Assembly (NCBI GenBank): GCA_030535295.1
Contig: JAUMXK010000017.1
Coordinates: forward strand, 1 to 34,081
Length of the DNA: 34,081 nucleotides
Origin: Eubacteriales bacterium
GTDB lineage: Bacteria > Bacillota > Clostridia > Lachnospirales > Vallitaleaceae
Reading direction: 5' to 3'
Shown: in pieces, positions 26,392-34,081 of the stretch
Layout: every line of letters starts with the position of its first letter
Numbering within the stretch: position 1 is the stretch's first letter
Position numbers and translations under genes: made by a program
Notes under the pieces: generated by a model
The model's input: only the letters and a program-made list of their open reading frames with translations
The model's database searches: none
What the model was told of the DNA's origin: nothing

Positions 26392-27068
26392 ATGGATTTT
26401 TCTAGGGCGATTTTATTTAGAATTTTGAAACTATTTTTGTAGTAATCTAAAAGCCCTTCTTCTTTCATTTTTGCCATTTCTCTTGACATTGTAGGGCGAG
26501 ATATGGAAAGATAATCTGCCATTTCTTTACGATTGAAAGGAATGGTGAAATATTGATTTTCTTTACCGTAGGACTGCTCCAATAAGTATTTGGAAATCTT
26601 ACCACGGATTTTCTTTAAAGTTAGATATTCCAGTTTTTTGTTTAGACCGAGTGCCTTGTCCGAAAGTTCACGCATGAAGTTTTGCATGAGTCTGCTATGC
26701 AAATGTGGAAATTCTGTTTGGCTAAGACTGATTTTGGTCAAATCCAAAAAATAAATCCCACAATTATCCGTTGCCCAAATACTGGCCGGCCATTTCTTTT
26801 TGCTAGAATATACCAAAATTTCTCCAAAGATTTTACCGGCATCCATTTTTGCTAAAATTTGGCTTTCTCCGGAGGAGTTTTCTTTGAGAATAACAATTGA
26901 GCCGCTTTCCACAATCCCGAAAGCCGAACAATCTTCGCCTTCCAAAGCAATGCATTCTCCTTTTAAGTAGCGCTGATATCGGGCACTATTTAGAATGGAA
27001 AGGATTTCTTCCGGATGGATACCGGAAAATAGATTCATTTTTTGTAGAATCTCCATTCCGGCAATCAT
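26385..27068 (-). CDS. Crp/Fnr family transcriptional regulator
   Basis: The 227-residue protein has an N-terminal cyclic-nucleotide-binding-type beta roll (IVESGSIVILKE, GKIFGEILVYSS), a dimer helix around residues 115-145, and a C-terminal winged helix with FNRKEMADYLSISRPTMSREMAKMKEEGLL. Cysteines C39, C47 and C103 are scattered and do not form the FNR iron-sulfur pattern, so the effector is unknown. The ATG overlaps the ytfJ stop as ATGA, implying coupling; the ribosome site is weak. It is the last gene of the long operon and lies just before the GTPase/ABC operon, which makes that operon a candidate target. Confidence 0.92.
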   Translation of the reverse strand: MIAGMEILQKMNLFSGIHPEEILSILNSARYQRYLKGECIALEGEDCSAFGIVESGSIVILKENSSGESQILAKMDAGKIFGEILVYSSKKKWPASIWATDNCGIYFLDLTKISLSQTEFPHLHSRLMQNFMRELSDKALGLNKKLEYLTLKKIRGKISKYLLEQSYGKENQYFTIPFNRKEMADYLSISRPTMSREMAKMKEEGLLDYYKNSFKILNKIALEKSIH

Positions 27069-27391
27069 TCTACGATATCTTTCTTCGGCATCGGTACAAA
27101 GCGATCCATCATATCAGGCACCATATCCAGAATCTTACTGATATTATCCTTACTATTGATATTGACAAGACGTGTGTGTCCGTCTTTGATAACCAAAATA
27201 GCCTTCGGACTAATTTTAGCCCCCATGCCTGCGGCACTGGTATTGGCTCCGGAGCCGAAAGCAACATCCATCAAAGGGATGATGGTAGTATCCTTAATAA
27301 TAATTGGCTCGCCGACAACGGTTTTACTGTTTAAAAACTGGCTCATGCCGGAAATTAAGGTTGCTGCATTATTTTTCATATTATCTGCCAT
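27065..27391 (-). CDS. ytfJ: YtfJ/GerW family protein
   Basis: The 108-residue protein shows the YtfJ pattern: NSKTVVGEPIIIKDTTIIPLMDVAFGSG followed by a Gly/Ala-rich segment and AKISPKAILVIKDGHTRLVNI. In Bacillus GerW (YtfJ) is a sporulation protein needed for normal germination. The family also occurs in non-sporulating Firmicutes, so its presence does not prove sporulation. AGGAGG lies before the ATG. It follows the DUF2953 gene by 15 bases, the usual pairing, and overlaps the Crp-type gene by four bases. Confidence 0.94.
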   Translation of the reverse strand: MADNMKNNAATLISGMSQFLNSKTVVGEPIIIKDTTIIPLMDVAFGSGANTSAAGMGAKISPKAILVIKDGHTRLVNINSKDNISKILDMVPDMMDRFVPMPKKDIVE

Positions 27392-27406
27392 TGTATCCTC
27401 CTATAT

Positions 27407-28573
27407 TTATTCCGTGATTGGTTCGGTATCTTGCTCTGCTTGGGGGCTCTCCCCTTGCAGTATGGATTTTACTTTCATAATCATTTTGTATAAGCGCCAA
27501 ATTCGAATGTTAATTACCAAACGCAGCGCATAGTACAATAATTGTGCCAGCCACACTCTACCTTTGAGTTGCAGAGTTCCGCTAAATATCATTTGCTCAA
27601 AATTGGCATCTATCAGTATTTTACCACGATTTTCCGGATAAAACAAATAGAAAATGGAAAGGACATAGCCTGTATGAGAGGGATCATTTAGGCCAAACTC
27701 TAACTTGCCGTCTATCTTGCGGGGTAAAATAGAGAGTATTATTTTGAATATCCAGCGAAAAATATGCCGAATTATGTCGGGATTCCTTTGAAAATAGTCT
27801 CGGACTACTTGAAAAACAGTCCAAATCATATCCACTTTGGTCTTAAGCTTTTGCATACCGGAAAGCTTGGAAGAATCCGTATCTCTACTTTGCTCTTGCT
27901 CGACTTTATCTAACTCCACCATCCATTCTTCTTCCCGGTCATCATAGTCAGTGTAATTTTGCCGGGAGCGGTTTTTAACGGATGTAGTTTCAGAATGTGC
28001 TTTGGTTTCCGAGATTTCTTCTGTCTTTATGACAGTGGTTTCCGGGTTTGCTTTTTCGGGACTTTCTATTTCGTATTTATCCGTTGCGGATGGGGATTCT
28101 GCCGTGGGAGCATTTTCGATTTTGCTTTGCACGATATCATCGGATTTAGTGGAGATATCTGCCGGCTCTTCCTCATTGGACAAATAATCAAAAAGTTTTT
28201 TCTTAAACTCCTCTTCTTCGATTTCTTGCCAATTACTTTGCCATAAATCTTCTTCCGCCTGTTTCATTTTTTCCGGACTTTTCTTTTTCTTTTCTTCCAC
28301 CGGAGTGGTCATTTTCTTGACTCGAAAGCCCAAGATTCGGACTTCTATGACATTTTCTTTTTCTAAATGCTGATAGGAAAATTGCAGGAATCGTAGGAGC
28401 CAACTGACTTTACCGCCATACAAAAAAGCAATTTCTTTATTTAATGAGATTTCATAGCGAATCGGCACCAATAAAATCAGCAACAACAAAATAATCAGAA
28501 TCCCGATAACGCTTAGGAGCAGAATTCCAATCCATTTTAAGATACCTAATAAAATTGCCCAAATAATTGCCAT
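27407..28573 (-). CDS. DUF2953 (YtfI-like) membrane-anchored protein
   Basis: The 388-residue protein has one strongly hydrophobic N-terminal segment (residues ~3-38) leading into VPIRYEISLNK, the start of the DUF2953 domain. The C-terminal part (LEFGLNDPSHTGYVLSIFYLFYP, then GKILIDANFEQMIFSGTLQLKGRVWL) is also typical. Between them is an acidic Glu/Ser/Thr-rich insert of roughly 120 residues, which makes the protein longer than usual. Function is not established, but its pairing with ytfJ is common in Clostridia. The ATG at 28573 has GAGG six bases upstream; the frame is open to 28627 without a better start. Confidence 0.85.
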   Translation of the reverse strand: MAIIWAILLGILKWIGILLLSVIGILIILLLLILLVPIRYEISLNKEIAFLYGGKVSWLLRFLQFSYQHLEKENVIEVRILGFRVKKMTTPVEEKKKKSPEKMKQAEEDLWQSNWQEIEEEEFKKKLFDYLSNEEEPADISTKSDDIVQSKIENAPTAESPSATDKYEIESPEKANPETTVIKTEEISETKAHSETTSVKNRSRQNYTDYDDREEEWMVELDKVEQEQSRDTDSSKLSGMQKLKTKVDMIWTVFQVVRDYFQRNPDIIRHIFRWIFKIILSILPRKIDGKLEFGLNDPSHTGYVLSIFYLFYPENRGKILIDANFEQMIFSGTLQLKGRVWLAQLLYYALRLVINIRIWRLYKMIMKVKSILQGESPQAEQDTEPITE

Positions 28574-28661
28574 GGTTACCTCACTATTACAGAAATTGAA
28601 AAATTTGCCTTGGCGGATTACTTTCATTCACGCTTATTTAAAATAACGCAATAAGACTGTT

Positions 28662-29657
28662 CTAAAGAACGTGGGAAAGTTGAGTTACCAATAATATAAG
28701 AATAATGTTGACAATGATACCGATAGGGAAAAATTGTCTTCGCTCTTTTACTGAGTGTAGTAAAGCCAGATTGCAAAGCAGAACCAAAAAGCCGATGGCC
28801 GTGTGCCACAAAAACAAATGAATTTGCTGATATAGAAGGCTCAATGCGAGAAGACATAAGCACAATAAGCCTTGTGGAACCAGTAAAGTCAAAAAATCAG
28901 CGATAATATGGTGCCCTTTGTGAAATCCTGCTGTTTTCATTCTACCATTTTTATTCTGTTGGCACAATAATTTTAATCCATAATATAGTAAAAAAATAAA
29001 ATTTATACTGTATGCCAAGATAGGAAGTACCAAAGAGCGTAAAGTTGTTTTGCGAGATTGCTCCGTATTTCTTTGAGGAGATAGATTATCGGCATAAGAA
29101 ATCTGAAAATAAAATCCGTTGTCGAGGCTTTGACGCAAAGCCCGAAGACTGTCTTCAAAATACGAAAGCTCGGATTGTACTGTTTGCGGGCGATACCAGG
29201 AGTACAATTCTGTAGCAAAAGTTTTTCCACGCAAATAATACAATTCATAAAAGGCAGCACTGACCAGCCTCTCAGCCAAACTGAGTGCCAATTCATTTCC
29301 CTGATAATAATAAATAGGAAAGAGCTTTTGGGTCTGCCCCTCATAAAAGCTTTGTGCGGCTCCCTTTGGAATGATAAAGAGGAGTTCTGCACGGTAGCTT
29401 TCAATGGCAGCAAGGCCGGCGGAATCATCCAGCTCTACAATTTCTATATTATCACCGGAATGCTGTAAAATTGCTTTTGAGAGCAGGCTGTTGTCATAAT
29501 CGCATACCACCACTCTCACTTTTTCATCTGTCTTTGAAGGGGAAAGGGAAAAGATGGCACAAATGATTAGAATTGTGAAACAGATGAGTAATTTACTTCC
29601 CCATCCTTGATATATTATTTTTTGTTTTAATTGCCAAAGTAAAATTATCTTACGCAT
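28662..29657 (-). CDS. ABC-2 type permease, second of a pair
   Basis: The 331-residue protein has a first membrane segment at about residues 21-40 and then an extracytoplasmic domain of about 160 residues (VRVVVCDYDNSLLSKAIL, typical of ABC-2 exporters). Five or so membrane segments follow from about 205 to the end. GGAGGG precedes the ATG at 29657. It starts within the end of the previous gene (8-base overlap). No ATPase gene is adjacent. Confidence 0.82.
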   Translation of the reverse strand: MRKIILLWQLKQKIIYQGWGSKLLICFTILIICAIFSLSPSKTDEKVRVVVCDYDNSLLSKAILQHSGDNIEIVELDDSAGLAAIESYRAELLFIIPKGAAQSFYEGQTQKLFPIYYYQGNELALSLAERLVSAAFYELYYLRGKTFATELYSWYRPQTVQSELSYFEDSLRALRQSLDNGFYFQISYADNLSPQRNTEQSRKTTLRSLVLPILAYSINFIFLLYYGLKLLCQQNKNGRMKTAGFHKGHHIIADFLTLLVPQGLLCLCLLALSLLYQQIHLFLWHTAIGFLVLLCNLALLHSVKERRQFFPIGIIVNIILILLVTQLSHVL

Positions 29658-30798
29658 ACCTTGCCCTCCGTAACTTATGGAAATAGAAAACAAGCAAACA
29701 TAGATTGAGGCAGATGAGCGGAAGATAATCGGTACTTCCGTTTATTTTGGATAAGAGATATTGCATTCCCTGATAAAAGGGAGAAAACTTGGATAACTTC
29801 AGCCATGTATCCGGAAAGAAAGAAAGCGGCACAAATCCGCCACCGGATAGAGCCGTCAATAAAGCGGCAGGTAGGCAAAGTGTATAGTAGGACTCCACTC
29901 TTTGAAAAAAAGTACTGATAATTCGAAAAAATAAATATAGGGCCAATTGCAGGATGAAAAAATGCAACCAATAGCTTGAGCGAATCTCCATGTGCAAGAG
30001 ATATTTTGCCAAGAGCCAAAGGAGCAAAAGAAATAGGCTGCATCCAAGGATTCCCATTAAAATACTATGTATGAAATAATCGGTTTTTCGAATTGATGTG
30101 ATAAAAATTCTCCGGTAGCTTTTGTGCCGGTCAATCTCCAGTGCATTTTGGTAAATAACAAGTAAAATTACCAGGAGCAAGGAAAAAGAATAAAAATAAT
30201 AGGCTTTTGTAAATGCGGCAGGAAATGTCGGTAAGGGATTTTTCTGTAATAAATCATTGCGTTGAAATGCAAGAGCTAAAAAATCCAAAGAAATTTCCGT
30301 GTTTCGCTGATAAAAGATTTCTTCCGGCAGATTCAGGCGAACCATTTCGTTATTGTATGTAGAAATCACTGCCTCAGAGGATAAAAGAATGTTTTCGTAG
30401 GCAAGAAAGCTTTCTTTTAAAAGGCTTTGATAAAGTGGATTTCGGCTTTGAATTCTTATCAGAGCCGGTGCTTTTTGGAAAGATTGCCACATTTCGGCAA
30501 AGTTATCCGGAAAATAAAGAAAAACATCTCCCTGCGGTATATTATCTGTAGATTCCACTTCCGCAATTTCTGCAATCGGTCGGATAGCTTTTATGAAATT
30601 ATCTATTACAATTTTGGACGAAAAGGATTCATCTGCATTGTAATAATGGATTTGGAATAATTTCGGTGGCTGCTTTTCTGCGAAAAAAAGCAGAAACCCT
30701 AAAAATGCAAACAAAAAAAGGAATTGCCATTTTACACGCCATAAAGATTTACCATGAAGAATTAAATCATATTTCATGAGTAAAAGCGTGTTTTTCAT
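29650..30798 (-). CDS. ABC-2 type permease, first of a pair
   Basis: The 382-residue protein has the same plan as the next gene: a membrane segment near residues 22-40, an extracytoplasmic domain of about 160 residues, then about six membrane segments (YYFYSFSLLLVILLVIYQN, GILGCSLFLLLLWLLAKY and more). A GGGFVPLSFFPDTWLKLSKFSP stretch is typical of ABC-2 permeases. The ATG at 30798 has AAAGGA six bases upstream, better than the ATG at 30813. A heterodimeric exporter with the following gene is likely, but the ATPase must be encoded elsewhere. Confidence 0.82.
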   Translation of the reverse strand: MKNTLLLMKYDLILHGKSLWRVKWQFLFLFAFLGFLLFFAEKQPPKLFQIHYYNADESFSSKIVIDNFIKAIRPIAEIAEVESTDNIPQGDVFLYFPDNFAEMWQSFQKAPALIRIQSRNPLYQSLLKESFLAYENILLSSEAVISTYNNEMVRLNLPEEIFYQRNTEISLDFLALAFQRNDLLQKNPLPTFPAAFTKAYYFYSFSLLLVILLVIYQNALEIDRHKSYRRIFITSIRKTDYFIHSILMGILGCSLFLLLLWLLAKYLLHMEIRSSYWLHFFILQLALYLFFRIISTFFQRVESYYTLCLPAALLTALSGGGFVPLSFFPDTWLKLSKFSPFYQGMQYLLSKINGSTDYLPLICLNLCLLVFYFHKLRRARYA

Positions 30799-30832
30799 AG
30801 CAATTCCTTTCATATTTTGATTGTGTAAAGGT

Positions 30833-32338
30833 TTATTTTTTTATGGAATCCACTAATTTCAGTACATTGCTTTCCAATTCAAGGAAGAACTTACGGATTT
30901 CATCCTGATTGGCATTGGAATAATCAAGACTCTTTTCTTTTTGGAATGGAGTAAATTGCACGGTTTCCCCATGGGATAATAGTGCCGAGCTGATATGAAA
31001 TTGCATCAAGTTCTTAGGGTTGACTTCCTTTAGCTGGCTAACATCTCCGGTTAGTTGAGGATTCATTTTGACAGCAGTATTGGTATATTTGACAAATCCA
31101 TCAACCACAAAGACATTTTCAATATTGGCATCCGATTCTTTTAAGGCATTTATCCATTTGCCGGATAAATCAGAATAATGAGGTTTTTGCATTTCTTCCT
31201 GTAATTTATCAATTTTATCCAAAATGAATTCTTTCCAGAAGACCAAATCGCCTTTTACTTCCTCATCCCAAGCCAATTTCAGGCTGTCTTTACCGCTTGC
31301 CAAGGCAATGCCGTTGTATAAAACCAAATCTTTGTTCTTTTCGGCAACCGAAATGATTCTTTCCAGGTATTCTTCGACAAAGGGTTTGAAGTTTTCATCC
31401 CGCACCAAATCCAAAAGGAGTTGATTGTAAAATTCAGCGAAATCTCCCAAATTCTCGGTGACAAGATAGATGTCCCCTTTGATTTCATACTCTTCTCCAT
31501 TTACATCGAGTTTGCGAGAACTTCCTTTCTCCACGACCATGTGCTTATCATAGTATTCCAGAATTCTTTGTAAGTATTTCTTTTCGTTCAGCTTTTTAAA
31601 ACTGGACAGTTTCAGTGGATTAAGAGCCGGTTTAAAATATTTTTTGGCTTTTTCAATGCTTTCAATTGACAAGGTTTCCAAAGCAGCCTCCAATGCATCA
31701 GCACTGGCAAAAGAGGTTTCCTCGCTTAAGCTCAAAATCCCGTCTTTGGATAAGTAAAGCGGTTGACTCAACAATTTTGGAATGGCAATAATTTGTTCCT
31801 GATTTTGTTGCAGCACATTGATATCGATGCTTTCAATGCCCTTGATATTCAGGCGTAAATCCAGTTCGGATTTGCTGTTTTTTGCATCCAGCTTACTGTG
31901 TAACTTAAAGCCGGAATTATTTAGAAAGTCTTTGTAGGATGATAAAAACGGGTTAAAATCATCGACAATGGAGATGGAGTCGGAATGAACCTCATGGTAT
32001 AAATCCATTTTGGAAAGTTCCGAAGTCTTTAGGATGGCTTGCAGAAGTCTTTCGGGATTGCTTTTGGGGCGAAACACTCCGGTAATCCATAATATGCCTA
32101 CTATTAAAAAGATAACACATAAAAGGACGGCAAGCCCAAGTTTCGAGGAAGAAAAGCCGTGATTTTTATTTATGCTTTTATCGGATTTACTTGCACATAC
32201 TGTTTTGGGTTTTTGATATTTTTTTATTTTTGAGTAGGACGACTCTGATTTTTTTTCTTCTATTATAATAGGAGCTATTTCTTCGGCAGAAACAGCTGAA
32301 TTATTTTGGTCGTTCTTATTTTGTGTTTGCTCTGTCAT
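30833..32338 (-). CDS. Membrane-anchored extracytoplasmic protein, unknown function
   Basis: The 501-residue protein starts with a ~65-residue polar cytosolic tail, then one membrane segment (about 67-88, KLGLAVLLCVIFLIVGILWI), and a long hydrophilic extracytoplasmic domain rich in Lys, Leu, Ser and Glu. I do not recognise the family. AGGAG lies five bases before the ATG at 32338. The two ABC-2 permease genes follow within 34 bases, so it may be their accessory protein. Only ~36 bases separate it from the S1 terminator; TTGATA and TATATT inside that stretch could be a promoter embedded in the terminator. Confidence 0.75.
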   Translation of the reverse strand: MTEQTQNKNDQNNSAVSAEEIAPIIIEEKKSESSYSKIKKYQKPKTVCASKSDKSINKNHGFSSSKLGLAVLLCVIFLIVGILWITGVFRPKSNPERLLQAILKTSELSKMDLYHEVHSDSISIVDDFNPFLSSYKDFLNNSGFKLHSKLDAKNSKSELDLRLNIKGIESIDINVLQQNQEQIIAIPKLLSQPLYLSKDGILSLSEETSFASADALEAALETLSIESIEKAKKYFKPALNPLKLSSFKKLNEKKYLQRILEYYDKHMVVEKGSSRKLDVNGEEYEIKGDIYLVTENLGDFAEFYNQLLLDLVRDENFKPFVEEYLERIISVAEKNKDLVLYNGIALASGKDSLKLAWDEEVKGDLVFWKEFILDKIDKLQEEMQKPHYSDLSGKWINALKESDANIENVFVVDGFVKYTNTAVKMNPQLTGDVSQLKEVNPKNLMQFHISSALLSHGETVQFTPFQKEKSLDYSNANQDEIRKFFLELESNVLKLVDSIKK

Positions 32339-32373
32339 ACATACTCCTATTCCAAAGACATAACAATATAAAT

Positions 32374-32419
32374 AAAACGCTCCCGCTAATATCAACTTTC
32401 ATATTAACAAGAGCGTTTT
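32374..32419 (-). terminator. Terminator of the S1-like gene
   Basis: AAAACGCTC (32374-32382) and GAGCGTTTT (32411-32419) form a 9-bp stem, with TAATAT/ATATTA pairing inside. A T-rich tract follows on the minus strand. It lies 25 bases after the stop codon. Confidence 0.88.
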
Positions 32420-32443
32420 GTTTCTTTTATTTCCAGTTTTATA

Positions 32444-33721
32444 TTATTTAAAATCTTTTAAGTCAATATTATCAAATGCGGATTGTAATGAAGTCATTGC
32501 TTCTGTACTGGTAGCACCTGCCAATGCATCATTTTCCTTCTTTTGAGGAGTATGTTGCTTTTTAGGTTGTCTTGGAGTAGTTGGAGCGGTTTCTCCACTC
32601 TTCATACTCAGACGGATTCTTTTTTCCGCCTTATTTACTTCCAGTACACGCACTTGAACTTCTTCACCGACTTTTAAGACATCTTCGGCAGACTTGATGT
32701 GCTTATCCGAAATTTGAGATAAATGTATCAAGCCCTCCACACCGGTAGGCAATGCTACAAATGCACCGAAATCTTTGATTCTCATTACTTTTCCGTCGTA
32801 CATTTCTCCGGCAACATAATCAGTATCTACTGTATTCCAAGGGTCTTTGGAACGGTCTTTCATACCCAAACGGATTTTCTTTTTGGCACGGTCTACTTCC
32901 AGAACATATACGGAAACCTCTTGTCCTTCGCTGACCACTTCTTCCGCTTTGCTGACATGCTCCCAGCTTAAATCTTCCAGACGAATCAATCCATCTACGG
33001 CTCCGATATTGACAAAGACACCGAAGTCCATAATTTTCTTTACAACACCGGTAAATTCATCGCCAACACTGACTGTTTGGAACATTTTTTCTTTTTCTTC
33101 TTGAATTTGTTCTCTTTCTAATTCTTTACGAGAGAAAACAACACGGTTGCTGCTCTTATCCAGTTCCAAGACGAGAACAGGGAAGGTTTGATTGACCAAG
33201 TCATTCAAATCTTCAATATAGTATGCAGAAGATAAGGATGCAGGCATAAAGCCTTTTACTCCCATAAAGTCACATAAAACCCCACCCTTAATAGCCTGTA
33301 CGACTTTTACATGAAGAGGCGTTTTATCGGTATGTGCTTTTTCAATCAACATCCATCCTTCTAAACTGGATGCTTTTGTAATGGATAATTCAACATTACC
33401 CGAACCGTCGTCTGTTCTTAAAATTTCAGCTTTGATTTTATCACCGACATGATATTTTTCATTTGGCTTTTGCTCCGGTTCTAAAGGCATTTCACTTGCA
33501 GGAATAATGCCATCGGAAATATAGCCGAAATTGACAAGAACTTCTTTGTCGTTCACACCAATGATTTCGCCCTCGACTAAATCGCCGTTTTTGACTTTTT
33601 TCAAAGATGCTGTAATCTCTGCTTCATAATCTGCCATTGATTCCGTCGGTGCAACCACTTCTTCTTGGACAGATTCGGTTGTTTCAATTGTTTCCTGCAT
33701 TGTGTTTTTCATCTCATCCAT
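32444..33721 (-). CDS. rpsA: Ribosomal protein S1-like protein (four S1 domains)
   Basis: The 425-residue protein has four S1 RNA-binding repeats, beginning near residues 37 (NGDLVEGEIIGVNDKEVLVNFG), 128, 213 (VGDEFTGVVKKIMDFGVFVNIG) and 300 (AGEMYDGKVMRIKDFGAFVALP). An acidic N-terminus and a basic Pro/Gln/Lys tail flank them. Low-GC Gram-positives carry such shortened S1 homologues (YpfD type). They bind mRNA, but their role at the ribosome is less clear than that of the six-domain enterobacterial S1. GAGG lies ten bases before the ATG. It is transcribed alone from 33968-33996 behind a long leader. Confidence 0.92.
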   Translation of the reverse strand: MDEMKNTMQETIETTESVQEEVVAPTESMADYEAEITASLKKVKNGDLVEGEIIGVNDKEVLVNFGYISDGIIPASEMPLEPEQKPNEKYHVGDKIKAEILRTDDGSGNVELSITKASSLEGWMLIEKAHTDKTPLHVKVVQAIKGGVLCDFMGVKGFMPASLSSAYYIEDLNDLVNQTFPVLVLELDKSSNRVVFSRKELEREQIQEEKEKMFQTVSVGDEFTGVVKKIMDFGVFVNIGAVDGLIRLEDLSWEHVSKAEEVVSEGQEVSVYVLEVDRAKKKIRLGMKDRSKDPWNTVDTDYVAGEMYDGKVMRIKDFGAFVALPTGVEGLIHLSQISDKHIKSAEDVLKVGEEVQVRVLEVNKAEKRIRLSMKSGETAPTTPRQPKKQHTPQKKENDALAGATSTEAMTSLQSAFDNIDLKDFK

Positions 33722-33960
33722 AACTAAACCTCACTTTTTTTCATCTACTTAAACAACTAACACGCATTGTTTGAAAAGTAAACTTATCGCTATGATTTTT
33801 ACAATCCGTTTGATAAGATTGTGCTCTTTTCCGGCTATTTAAAAGCCTTACACTGTTTTGCTCAATCGAACAATCCGACAAAGTATGACTTTCGGGATGT
33901 GCATGGAAAAGTTGAGTCAATCACCTTCAATGCTTTAAAATACTAAGTTTACAATCTCCC
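33722..33960 (-). other. Long structured 5' leader of the S1-like gene
   Basis: About 240 bases separate the promoter from the ATG, without an open frame I can support. Hairpins include CCGA-AAGT/ACTT-TCGG spanning 33875-33895 and GGCT/AGCC (33833-33836 and 33844-33847). Two crossing stems, ACAATC/GATTGT (33801-33806, 33817-33822) and CTTATC/GATAAG (33783-33788, 33812-33817), cannot form together except as a pseudoknot. Autoregulation by S1 is conceivable. Confidence 0.5.
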
Positions 33961-33967
33961 AATAGTT

Positions 33968-33996
33968 ATTCTATCATACTTTATAGGAATTGAAAA
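33968..33996 (-). promoter_or_regulatory. Promoter of the S1-like gene
   Basis: On the minus strand TG-A-TAGAAT gives an extended -10 (hexamer 33968-33973) with TTTTCA 17 bases upstream (33991-33996). The remaining 85 bases to the window end show no feature I can support. Confidence 0.6.
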
Positions 33997-34081
33997 GAGA
34001 ATTTTCTAATTTTCTTCGCTCTTCTGTTAATTTAGTTAATTCCCAAAGTAAGTTCTAGGTTTAAGGTCTGACTGGAACTTA

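Noticed and set aside
28659..28670. Palindrome GTTCTAAAGAAC as a LexA box
   Set aside because: The half-sites are in the wrong orientation (GTTC-N4-GAAC), and it lies at the end of a coding region.
33997..34081. Short minus-strand frame resembling a gene's C-terminus (reading LTKLTEERRKLENS)
   Set aside because: Only about 25 codons are open, with stops just upstream in that frame. It cannot be judged without sequence beyond the window.

Overview
The window reads as chromosomal DNA of a low-GC, anaerobic, Gram-positive bacterium of the Firmicutes (Clostridia-like). The signs are AGGAGG-type ribosome binding sites, sigma-A promoters (TTGACA, 17 bases, TATAAT-like), many intrinsic terminators, the spore-associated pair DUF2953/ytfJ, asparagine synthetase A, an oligoendopeptidase F, and a 13-of-14 match to the Bacillus-type LexA box. 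I cannot name the genus. No tRNA, rRNA, CRISPR array, transposase or phage gene was seen.

Layout. Bases 1-246 are non-coding: a hairpin-rich stretch of unknown origin and a terminator. From 247 to 7472 five minus-strand genes follow: an M16C presequence-protease-like metallopeptidase, mnmA, deoD, guaB, and a C39-like cysteine peptidase homologue. deoD and guaB serve purine salvage and guanine nucleotide synthesis. At 7782-11945 (plus) is an ABC exporter made of a MacB/LolD-type ATPase and a 1151-residue FtsX-like permease with a very long coiled coil. It converges, with a 3-base overlap, on a minus-strand pair: an alpha/beta hydrolase and a Mur ligase whose N-terminus is a membrane domain. 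That pair has a LexA-box-like operator in its promoter. A 486-base intergenic region then holds a long inverted repeat and tandem copies of an unrecognised ~52-base repeat, ahead of asnA. Next come nox, a GNAT acetyltransferase, a small membrane protein and pepF.

From 20686 to 23089 (minus) lies an envelope-stress-type operon: PspC-domain protein, PadR regulator, DUF1700 and DUF4097 proteins. From 23289 to 26205 (minus) lies the most unusual unit: a solute-binding-fold protein with no signal peptide and a DUF1858/ScdA_N-like N-terminus, a cysteine-rich G3E-type GTPase, and an ABC ATPase with a similar N-terminus. There is no membrane permease. The unit has its own extended -10 promoter, a Fur-box-like operator beside the start of transcription, and its own terminator. 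I read it as a candidate cytosolic metal-handling or metal-centre machine rather than a transporter; this is inference.

Upstream of it, 32338 down to 26385 appears to be one long minus-strand operon: a membrane-anchored protein of unknown function, two ABC-2-type permeases without an ATPase, DUF2953, ytfJ and a Crp/Fnr-type regulator. It lies behind a ribosomal-protein-S1-like gene with a ~240-base structured leader.

A recurrent near-palindrome, TCATTTTAATGA, occurs before asnA (two copies, one degenerate), before pepF, twice between the Crp-type gene and the GTPase/ABC operon, and, lacking its first T, exactly between the -35 and -10 boxes of guaB. At three loci it belongs to a ~52-base repeat unit.
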